NCBI GenBank assembly: GCA_026710525.1
Contig: JAPOQT010000096.1
Span: 1-5,228, forward strand
Source: Pseudomonadota bacterium
GTDB taxonomy: Bacteria > Bdellovibrionota_B > Oligoflexia > Oligoflexales > Bin106
Direction of reading: 5' to 3'
Length of the DNA stretch: 5,228 nt
In this document: positions 1-5,228 of the stretch, in pieces
How positions within the stretch are numbered: position 1 is the first letter of the stretch
Layout: every line of letters begins with the position of its first letter
Program-made: the position numbers and the translations under genes
Notes under the pieces: model-generated
Told to the model about the DNA's origin: nothing
Databases searched by the model: none
What the model saw: only the letters and a program-made list of their open reading frames with translations

Positions 1-10
1 AAAAAACTAA

Positions 11-199
11 TTAAGTAGCAGTGTCATCCGTGAGCTTTTCATGAACTAAGCTGGTAATATTACGATCTTCTTTGCTAAATGCGAGTCCTAGTAGGTGAAT
101 CTCCTTGCCGCTGTTCTTGTGTTCTTCAGCGTAGCCTCGCGTTTTGATTTGCTCTATTGCTTTAGCTAACACAGTATTTTTGTTATCACCTGATCCCAT
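11..199 (-). pseudogene. C-terminal fragment of PD-(D/E)XK nuclease / AAA-ATPase-like protein
   Basis: This 62-codon frame matches, from memory, the C-terminal end of the PD-(D/E)XK nuclease domain that follows an AAA-ATPase-like domain in a protein family common in Bacteroidetes and intracellular bacteria. The visible signature is AIEQIKTRGYAEE (a QIxxxxY helix), then SGKEIHLLGLAFSKEDRNI, the typical closing strand. Full family members are around 500 residues. Here everything upstream of the QI helix is missing, including the expected catalytic D and ExK residues, so the fragment cannot be an active nuclease. The ATG at 199 is preceded in frame by a TAG two codons earlier and has no clear Shine-Dalgarno site, so it is probably an accidental start at a truncation point. 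The fragment ends TDDTAT, unlike the second copy near 5062. It is divergent from the large gene at 485. Family assignment is fairly sure; expression is doubtful. Confidence 0.72.
30..163. repeat. Long direct repeat, copy 1 (134 bases)
   Basis: This stretch recurs in the same orientation at 5093-5228. The two copies differ at five bases (copy 1 positions 91, 92, 94, 128 and 140), and copy 2 carries a 2-base insertion near 5215. Homology stops sharply at position 30, within the codon after the shared VHEKL. At the other end it reaches position 163 only because the window ends, so the true repeat may be longer. It lies inside the nuclease-like gene fragment, so it is a duplicated gene piece and not an insertion-sequence end. 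Confidence 0.95.
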
Positions 200-299
200 T
201 ATCTATAATTTTCATAACAAGAATCTGATTTTGGTAGAATTAAAGTGAAGTCATTTGTGATAGAGATAGAAAAATATTCTAAAAAATATATATAAATCA

Positions 300-328
300 C
301 TTTTTTTTATTTTTAATTAGTGTATACT
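300..328 (+). promoter_or_regulatory. Weak candidate promoter upstream of the large gene
   Basis: TATACT at 323-328 differs from the -10 consensus at one base. It sits downstream of a very AT-rich tract (270-319) that could act like an UP element. The -35 position, about 17 bases upstream, is only a T-run and matches TTGACA poorly. A start from here would fall near 335, inside the left arm of the hairpin at 325-365. A second weak pair, GTTACA (434-439) and TTATAT (458-463) with an 18-base gap, would give a very short leader for the gene at 485. Neither is convincing. Confidence 0.25.
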
Positions 329-365
329 CACATGCCAATGTATTACTTGCATTGGCAGGTGAGTA
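325..365. repeat. Strong hairpin / inverted repeat in the leader of the large gene
   Basis: The arms at 325-340 and 350-365 pair at 15 of 16 positions, with one A/G mismatch near the middle, around a 9-base loop (341-349). The inner half of the stem is GC-rich for this region (TGCCAATG with CATTGGCA). No T-run follows on the plus strand (ATAGGTTTTGCC), and the long T-run lies before it, so it is not a classical terminator on either strand. It could be an operator palindrome, an mRNA stability element or a short mobile repeat. A second hairpin (341-350 with 359-368) uses the same bases and would exclude this one. Confidence 0.85.
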
Positions 366-474
366 ATAGGTTTTGCCTACATCCCTATATAAAAAAGAAG
401 GAGATTAAAAAGCAGAAACTAAAAAAACAGTATGTTACAGTTAATATCAAATGCTGGTTATATTATTTAAAAAA

Positions 475-478
475 AAGG
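475..478 (+). promoter_or_regulatory. Ribosome binding site that decides the start at 485
   Basis: AAGG follows an A-run and lies six bases before the ATG at 485, an acceptable Shine-Dalgarno position. It supports that ATG over the GTG at 320, whose extra 55 codons run through the hairpin and translate to a lysine-rich, non-coding-like stretch. A better Shine-Dalgarno match, GAAGGAG at 397-403, has no start codon at usable distance. Confidence 0.6.
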
Positions 479-484
479 CATATT

Positions 485-730
485 ATGAACGAAAACTCAA
501 CAAGAAGATTATACTCAAAAAAGATAGCACCTCTGAGTGTTTATGGGGGCTTGCTTTTTAGAAAAACATTTTACAGTAGCATTAGCTATTTATTTTCCCT
601 AAGTCTCATCTCACCAGATAATAACAGGCTCTTTTTATCGCGACTACGATTGCCTGGGAGGTTAAATTGTGTTGTTTTTAGCATGCTGCTGATCATTTCT
701 TTTAATATTATCTCACCAAATGCCCACGCA
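485..730 (+). other. Extended N-terminal export signal of the large protein
   Basis: The region encodes residues 1-82. The hydrophobic core CVVFSMLLIISFNII (62-76) is followed by SPNAHA, which fits the small-x-small rule for signal peptidase I after A82. What is odd is the length: 60 residues precede the core, with many Arg and Lys and a mildly hydrophobic patch (YSSISYLFSLSLI, 30-42). Long n-regions occur on some autotransporter and large exopolysaccharide-type exported proteins, but I see no passenger-barrel architecture here. If translation really began at the TTG at 650 (residue 56), the signal would be an ordinary one of 27 residues. Confidence 0.65.
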
Positions 731-3700
731 ACCACAGCTAAGTCCTCTGTAGCTTCTTTACCCTCTGATCAGCTCACTCAAAGTGAGCAACCTTTATCAT
801 TGGACTTATCGCCCTTGGATTTTACCTCTATGAGCGCCGGAGCTGTTACCTTATCGAGTACTTATTTTTTGTCATCTTCTCCAGCACTTTCTCCTAAGTT
901 ACCCTGGTTTTTAAAAAAAATATCTTCTTTTTTATTTCCAGGTATGAGAAGAGTTTTACTACCTGTTTTTGTTTCTGCAGCAGCAGCTACCTACGCCACC
1001 ATGCGTGCTTTGTCTTGGGATAAGTCTTTATGGGACAGTGATCTTATAACGGAAGAATTTTTATCCCCTGGTGGCTTGCTTGCTGTGAGCTCAAGCGATC
1101 CAGGAGAAGAAAGAATCTTTGCAGCTAATTCTTTATTTCTTGAAGGAGATAGAGTGTCTCAAGAAATTGAACCGGAGCCAAGACAAATTCCTTTATTTAT
1201 TAAAGAGAGAGAAGAGGCATTTGAAGATGCAATGGAGCCAGTGATAAAAAAGCAGTCAAGCCAAGGAGATCAAGGTGCGATCACTTTAAGTGCTCAAGAC
1301 CTTAGAGAAATGGATGCTGATAATCTCATGTATATGAGAAATATGATTGAAAAACATTCTGATGCAGAAACTTTTTTTAATGCTCCTTACGCTACCGAGC
1401 TGCTAAGAATTCCTTTTGCAGTTAATACAGAAGAAGTTCGCAGTACCCTTGCGACTTTGAAACACGCCGAAGGTGAAGGTATTTTATCTCAAAAAGCGCT
1501 GAAGTTTTGGAGTGAAAAGACATTGCGTAATTTTTTGGCAACAGAAATAACCAGCGCACTTGAGGCTTATTTGTTATTAAGTAAATTTCAAGTGCCCCAG
1601 GATCTGGCCATGACAGAGCTGGCGGAGATTTTTTCTATGGATGTGACAAAGCTGCTACTAGTTAAAAAAAATCTCTTTAAAAATATGGCGGACTACCATC
1701 AAAGATATCATAATAATCCTTTTGCAAAACTAAGTAAAGATGCCGATGACAAAAAGGTTTTAGATGTGGTGAGAACTCTTAGCAGCAAACAGGTAAGAAA
1801 GTATTTAGAGCCTAAGGTTAAGTTATATGGTTCCTATATTTACTCTTCCCAGCAGTGGCCTTTGATCCAAGCAAAACATCTGGTAGATTTTGCTCTAACA
1901 GATATAGGGATAAAAAAAATCTTTATAGCTCATATTTTTGCTTTGCGTGGTTTTAAAAACTTTAACATTAAGCATCATAGGGCAGCTGATATTCATCGCA
2001 TCATGACATCGCAACTATATCGTTTCCATGAGTACTTAAGTGAAAAAAAAGTATTATTACCTAGCAGTATAGGCGCTTATTTCCAGCAGGAGTTAGATGA
2101 GGCTGAAAGGGATAATAAAGAGAGGCTTATGTCTTCTTTTCTAGCTGCTCCTACCCTGGGCTTTGCCAAGAACAGTAAGATGTTATCCGGCTATAATTTA
2201 CAGAAAAAAGACGCCACTGACTTTTTGGAGGCTATAGCAGACCATCCCAAAATAGAAGCCTTATTTATATCCCAACTTATGAGCCAAAGCGATGGATTCC
2301 TTGAAAAATTCAGCAATGATTATAACGTGAGTTATGATGAAAGCAGCAACCTGCAACAAGAGCTGACGGTGGTGTTTTTAAATTTTCTAGATGCCAGAAT
2401 GTCAAAGAAAAAATCTTTATTATCTGATGAGCATTCAAAGCAGCTGACTTCTATCGATCACGAAAATAGATTTGCTCAGACTTTATTGATGGATGCTTTA
2501 AAAGTTAAAATGCAGGAAATGACGCCCCATAACATGCTCAGAAGACTCTATAAGGTTGTAGCAGCTGATCTTGCCATTTCTATAGGATATGATTATGCTC
2601 TTGATAGCACCAGATTCCATGATTTTCTTGGCATTGCTACAAAAACCCCTTTGTTAGAGAGAGTTTTTATGAGTCGACTGCTGCACTTAGATGGTGCAAC
2701 ATTACAACGTATCGCTTTTATTCATCAGGTTCCATTGGAAAAAGTTAAGAATGTAGAAGCCGGTCTATGGAAGCTGGTGAAAGTCCTTATTTTTGGCAAC
2801 AATAATCTTTTTGAAGTGACTTTAGATCAGTCACCGGATCGAAAGTTGTCAAATTATTTTGCCAGTGATGACATGATTCAAGTTTACAGCCAATACTCTG
2901 CGAGTGATTTTCTTGAGATAATAGGAAAAAGTAAATTTGAAGAGAAATATTTCTTGTCTTCTTCCCGGCATTTTAATGAGAAAAATTATCTTCTATTTGA
3001 GCAGCACGTACTCACAGATAGTTTTAAACAGCACCTCTTCTTAAAACATCTTAACCTTGGTGGAGATATATCACTGGAAAATATGGAGGTCCTATATGGC
3101 AAGTCTCAGGATAGTGTGATTCATACTAATAGCATTATAGGGCTAAGTCTTGGCTATATTTTATTAACCGGACAACTCACGCCTGATCCTGAAAAAACAG
3201 GTTTAAGAACGTACCGAAATAAGCTCAATGACCTTCTTAATCAATTCTTTGATGATCATCAAAGAAAAGAGCCAAAGCCCTTTGATAAAATAGAAAAAAG
3301 AAAACTTTTTTCTGATCATAAATGGCAAAATTTTGAGCTCCGGCAGCAGCGTTATGAAGATTTGAGTATGCGAGAGGTGAATCAACGTCTTAAGTCTTGG
3401 TATTTTATTCAATCTCGGCATTTAAAACGCCCTTCTCTCACTTGGAATCATAAAGTAATCCAGGGACTATATGACTTTACAAGCCACGTGCTCAAGGATA
3501 ATGTGCATCAAGATATTTTTATGCATTGGATGCTTGATGAAAGCATTTTAGATGAAGAGCTTGAAATGTTATGGCAACTAACTCCAGCAGAAATAGCGGC
3601 AGCAAAAAAATATGTTGAAATAAAGCTGGAGCATTTTATTGTGCAAAGACTTGGCAGCAAGGCACAAAGAAGTGAGAGGTACGCTACGCTGGATTTGACT

Positions 3701-4432
3701 TTATTGCAATATCCTCATCATTTGGTACAAAAGTGGTTACAAGCAAGCTTAGATCTAACAGATGAGTATATTTTGGAGTCAAAGCAGTTAAAATTTTTTG
3801 AAAAAGATTTTCTACAAAATGATGCTTTATTATGGCAGATTTACATCGTTTATTTTTCAGAGGCCAAGCTGGCTGCCGGCACAGAAAATGTGATAGAAAA
3901 CTATCATGAAGCTGTTATTGATGATCTAAAGCGTAAAATGAAAGTAGCTTTGACTCGCACTTTTCACCAGGTGCCAATGCAAAAGATCTATCTCAATAGC
4001 TTAGTGGATATTATTTATCATCTAAAACAACCTACTTCATTGGATGCTACTTTAGAGCTAGGAGATCTTTTAGAGTATTACGCTTTGTTTTCAGAAAATC
4101 ATATGCTGCGTCGCCTTTTGGTGCAGATTAGTCCTGAATTTTCTTTTGATTTAAAAAAGACGGCGCTTTTAAAAGGAGACCTAGAGGAGGTAGAAGTTGA
4201 TTTACGGTCAAAACAAGAACTAAGAGAGTTTATAGAAAACGAAGTTTTTTCCAACGCATTACATTTGCGTATTTATTTGTCCCTGATTATGAAGCTCGAT
4301 CAAACGAGCTTTATAGCTGTCTCTGAAAAAAACAATGTGAGTGCCAAAGAGGTCAAAATTAAACAACAATATCTTGAGGAAAGACTAAGAGAAATTATGA
4401 CTGTTGAAATTGATGGAAAAAGTAGAGGCTAA
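485..4432 (+). CDS. Large exported alpha-helical repeat protein, unrecognised family
   Basis: The gene encodes 1315 residues with no internal stop. I recognise no catalytic motif or named domain. Residues 1-82 form a long export signal: a basic region of about 60 residues, a hydrophobic core (62-77) and a likely signal peptidase site after A82 (NAHA then TT). Residues 83-160 are rich in Ser, Leu and Pro. A second hydrophobic stretch at about 157-173 (LLPVFVSAAAATYA), preceded by K144, K145, R155 and R156, may be a membrane segment or amphipathic helix. Residues 200-275 are acidic. From about 280 to 1305 the protein looks almost wholly helical, built from about eight divergent modules anchored by an aromatic residue near 350, 469, 580, 714, 838, 998, 1105 and 1249. 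After the signal there is no cysteine. It ends EIDGKSRG, unlike an outer-membrane barrel. ATG 485 was chosen for its AAGG site; a TTG at 650 would leave a conventional 27-residue signal but lacks a clear ribosome site. There is no partner gene, so a secreted effector or envelope scaffold is speculation. Coding status is very sure; function is unknown. Confidence 0.93.
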   Translation: MNENSTRRLYSKKIAPLSVYGGLLFRKTFYSSISYLFSLSLISPDNNRLFLSRLRLPGRLNCVVFSMLLIISFNIISPNAHATTAKSSVASLPSDQLTQSEQPLSLDLSPLDFTSMSAGAVTLSSTYFLSSSPALSPKLPWFLKKISSFLFPGMRRVLLPVFVSAAAATYATMRALSWDKSLWDSDLITEEFLSPGGLLAVSSSDPGEERIFAANSLFLEGDRVSQEIEPEPRQIPLFIKEREEAFEDAMEPVIKKQSSQGDQGAITLSAQDLREMDADNLMYMRNMIEKHSDAETFFNAPYATELLRIPFAVNTEEVRSTLATLKHAEGEGILSQKALKFWSEKTLRNFLATEITSALEAYLLLSKFQVPQDLAMTELAEIFSMDVTKLLLVKKNLFKNMADYHQRYHNNPFAKLSKDADDKKVLDVVRTLSSKQVRKYLEPKVKLYGSYIYSSQQWPLIQAKHLVDFALTDIGIKKIFIAHIFALRGFKNFNIKHHRAADIHRIMTSQLYRFHEYLSEKKVLLPSSIGAYFQQELDEAERDNKERLMSSFLAAPTLGFAKNSKMLSGYNLQKKDATDFLEAIADHPKIEALFISQLMSQSDGFLEKFSNDYNVSYDESSNLQQELTVVFLNFLDARMSKKKSLLSDEHSKQLTSIDHENRFAQTLLMDALKVKMQEMTPHNMLRRLYKVVAADLAISIGYDYALDSTRFHDFLGIATKTPLLERVFMSRLLHLDGATLQRIAFIHQVPLEKVKNVEAGLWKLVKVLIFGNNNLFEVTLDQSPDRKLSNYFASDDMIQVYSQYSASDFLEIIGKSKFEEKYFLSSSRHFNEKNYLLFEQHVLTDSFKQHLFLKHLNLGGDISLENMEVLYGKSQDSVIHTNSIIGLSLGYILLTGQLTPDPEKTGLRTYRNKLNDLLNQFFDDHQRKEPKPFDKIEKRKLFSDHKWQNFELRQQRYEDLSMREVNQRLKSWYFIQSRHLKRPSLTWNHKVIQGLYDFTSHVLKDNVHQDIFMHWMLDESILDEELEMLWQLTPAEIAAAKKYVEIKLEHFIVQRLGSKAQRSERYATLDLTLLQYPHHLVQKWLQASLDLTDEYILESKQLKFFEKDFLQNDALLWQIYIVYFSEAKLAAGTENVIENYHEAVIDDLKRKMKVALTRTFHQVPMQKIYLNSLVDIIYHLKQPTSLDATLELGDLLEYYALFSENHMLRRLLVQISPEFSFDLKKTALLKGDLEEVEVDLRSKQELREFIENEVFSNALHLRIYLSLIMKLDQTSFIAVSEKNNVSAKEVKIKQQYLEERLREIMTVEIDGKSRG
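1331..4399 (+). repeat. Degenerate protein-level tandem module, about eight copies
   Basis: Aligning the large protein to itself by eye gives a recurring unit of about 60 residues. An anchor helix of the form (h)xx(D/E/F)F is followed 11-15 residues later by an aromatic-aliphatic pair, then a short leucine-rich turn, then a helix-turn-helix-like stretch ending in a charged helix. Anchors and pairs are F350/YL, F469/FI, F580/FI, F714/FM, F838/FL, F998/FM, F1105/YI and F1249/YL. Examples of the last part are IAFIHQVPLEKVK (743-755) and IAVSEKNNVSAKEVK (1277-1291). Partial units appear near 283 and 809. Spacing between anchors ranges from about 105 to 160 residues. The repeat is not visible in the DNA, so the duplications are old. 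An alpha-solenoid-like fold is inference. Confidence 0.6.
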
Positions 4433-4482
4433 GTAAGACTTCGTTAGAAGAAGTAGTGGCATCTTCATAAGAATGTGAGAAG

Positions 4483-4494
4483 GATGAATTCATC
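4483..4494. repeat. 12-base perfect palindrome
   Basis: GATGAATTCATC reads the same on both strands. It lies 50 bases after the stop of the large gene, in a stretch with no gene. It could be a small operator or chance; nothing nearby depends on it. Confidence 0.35.
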
Positions 4495-4559
4495 TACTGG
4501 ATCTAATTAAGGACAATCTTTTTCTCACAGATGAGTATAAGCCTCCCTTTGTACAGATA

Positions 4560-4578
4560 AGGGTGTGCCGCACACCCT
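4560..4578. repeat. GC-rich hairpin after the large gene, possible weak terminator
   Basis: AGGGTGTG and CACACCCT pair perfectly over 8 base pairs around the loop CCG, in otherwise AT-rich DNA. The following TGTTTC is only weakly T-rich, so intrinsic termination is possible but unproven. It lies 128 bases downstream of the stop at 4432 and just before the pilin remnant, where a terminator for the large gene, or a regulator of the former pilin gene, would be expected. No better terminator is visible between 4433 and 4560. Confidence 0.4.
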
Positions 4579-4588
4579 GTTTCAAATT

Positions 4589-5052
4589 ATAGCAAGCAAC
4601 ATCAAAGGTCTTTCTCTCGTAATGGTAGCAGTGGGAATCATTGGTAGCATGATGGTGATGGCGCAGTCTCAGTATGCCAAGTATAAAGCTAAAGCATCTC
4701 AAGCAGCCGTATAATCCAATCTATTTGCCATTCACATGGTACAGCACAGTCCCCTTCATTTTTATAAAAATAACTGATATGCTTTGGCAGCAAGTAATTA
4801 AATAACTACACTTGCTGCAGGAAAACCATCAAAAGACTAAGATGAGAGATGATTATGAAACCCTTGGATCAACAGACGCATCATTATTTGCCATAAAAGC
4901 GATAGTAAAGCAGAGCCTAGCGTCTTGTGATCAAGCTACAGGCGGAAAACACATGGTATTTAAACCATGACAAAATACTGTCTAATGATTCTACTAATGT
5001 ATATTCTTTTAGGATTAAGCCTAGATGCAATACCATAAAAAGTGGCTGCTAA
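4589..5052 (+). pseudogene. Decayed type IV pilin-like gene
   Basis: The frame from 4589 reads NIKGLSLVMVAVGIIG, then QYAKYKAKASQAAV, a stop (TAA 4712-4714), then SNLFAIHMVQHS, a stop (4775), and YALAAS, a stop (4799). This follows the N-terminal helix of type IV pilins and pseudopilins (consensus near GFTLVEVMVxxxIIGILxxxAxPQYxKYxxKAxQxEAKSNL) almost residue by residue. Two residues are missing after GLSLV, including the conserved glutamate at mature position 5. The proline before QY is serine, and the Lys before SNL has become a stop. The likely start ATG reads ATA (4589-4591). After a frame change, 4842-4970 is open (DYETLGSTDASLFAIK); after another, the last piece ends IKSGC with TAA at 5050-5052, a plausible pilin tail. 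The span equals about 154 codons, a normal pilin length. The N-terminal identity is well supported; assigning the C-terminal half is weaker. The gene cannot make a working pilin. Confidence 0.75.
4787..4818. repeat. 9-base perfect inverted repeat inside the pilin remnant
   Basis: GCAGCAAGT (4787-4795) and ACTTGCTGC (4810-4818) are exact reverse complements around a 14-base AT-rich spacer. They fall in the disrupted part of the pilin pseudogene and correspond to LAAS and LAAG in its translation, so the symmetry may be chance from alanine codons. Confidence 0.35.
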
Positions 5053-5061
5053 CAGTGAAGA

Positions 5062-5228
5062 TTAATTGTCACTTATATGTCGTAGTGTTCCAGTGAGCTT
5101 TTCATGAACTAAGCTGGTAATATTACGATCTTCTTTGCTAAATGCGAGTCCTAACAAGTGAATCTCCTTGCCGCTGTTCTTGTGTTCTTCGGCGTAGCCT
5201 CGTGTTTTGATTTGTGCTCTATTGCTTT
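5062..5228 (-). pseudogene. Second, frameshifted PD-(D/E)XK nuclease-like C-terminus (cut by window end)
   Basis: On the minus strand this repeats the nuclease-like fragment at 11-199: GYAEEHKNSGKEIHLLGLAF and DRNITSLVHEKLT are identical in protein sequence. The tail differs, reading GTLRHISDN before the TAA at 5062-5064. A 2-base insertion at about 5215-5216 shifts the frame just after KAIE. A ribosome arriving in the frame used by copy 1 would read 21 more codons and stop at TAG (5151-5153). The gene is therefore broken, unless the part beyond the window compensates. Its 3' end converges on the pilin remnant, with 9 bases between the two stops. As in copy 1, no catalytic D or ExK residues are in view, but here the upstream part lies outside the window. 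Confidence 0.72.
5093..5228. repeat. Long direct repeat, copy 2 (136 bases, runs to window end)
   Basis: It matches 30-163 in the same orientation at 129 of 134 aligned bases plus a 2-base insertion. In the nuclease-like reading frame the five substitutions change Leu-Leu CTA CTA to TTG TTA, Ala GCT to GCC and Thr ACG to ACA, all silent. The repeat may continue past the window. Confidence 0.95.

Noticed and set aside
325..365. Intrinsic terminator
   Set aside because: No T-run follows the stem on either strand in the needed position; the T-run at 301-308 precedes it on the plus strand.
320..484. N-terminal extension of the large gene from GTG at 320
   Set aside because: The 55 extra codons cross the hairpin, have no ribosome site, and read as lysine-rich AT noise; ATG 485 has AAGG at proper spacing.
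3203..3421. 72-codon minus-strand frame
   Set aside because: It lies wholly inside the large gene on the opposite strand, with no recognisable product or ribosome site; it is a shadow.
485..4432. Autotransporter or giant adhesin
   Set aside because: The long signal suggests it, but there is no beta-rich passenger, no C-terminal barrel with a final aromatic, and the body is helical.
4490..4702. 70-codon minus-strand frame with a histidine run
   Set aside because: It is antisense to the pilin remnant; the histidines come from reading ATGATG-type codons backwards. The pilin match on the plus strand is far better.
30..5228. Composite transposon or insertion sequence with the direct repeats as ends
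   Set aside because: There is no transposase, no terminal inverted repeats within the copies, and no target duplication; the repeats are pieces of a protein gene.
1..5228. CRISPR array, tRNA or rRNA
   Set aside because: No regularly spaced short repeats and no tRNA-like or rRNA-like conserved stretches were seen on either strand.

Overview
The window is AT-rich DNA, probably from a Gram-negative, host-associated bacterium with a decaying accessory genome. Three things suggest this. One large intact gene for an exported protein sits alone between gene remnants. One remnant is a broken type IV pilin gene. Both window edges carry fragments of the same gene, the C-terminus of a PD-(D/E)XK nuclease / AAA-ATPase-like protein, a type often multicopy in intracellular and amoeba-associated bacteria. 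I cannot name the species; lineage is inference.

Layout. Positions 11-199 (minus strand) hold a 62-codon fragment of the nuclease-like gene. Positions 200-484 hold no gene but carry an AT-rich promoter-like stretch, a strong 41-base hairpin (325-365) with a competing alternative fold, and the ribosome binding site of the main gene. Positions 485-4432 (plus strand) encode a 1315-residue protein of a family I do not recognise. It has a long N-terminal export signal, a low-complexity linker with a second hydrophobic stretch, and about 1000 residues of predicted helix built from roughly eight very divergent copies of one module. Positions 4433-4588 hold no gene, only a short palindrome and a GC-rich hairpin. 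Positions 4589-5052 (plus strand) are a type IV pilin-like pseudogene with stops and frameshifts. Positions 5062-5228 (minus strand) are a second, frameshifted copy of the nuclease-like C-terminus, cut by the window end.

How it fits together. There is no operon here. The large gene has no intact partner, so its role cannot be read from context. The two nuclease-like fragments form a direct repeat (30-163 and 5093-5228) bracketing everything between. All five base substitutions separating them are silent, and the second copy has a 2-base insertion. Recombination between them could delete or duplicate the whole segment. The best candidate for something undescribed is the large secreted protein: an intact, cysteine-free (after its signal), internally repetitive orphan among pseudogenes, behind a structured leader.
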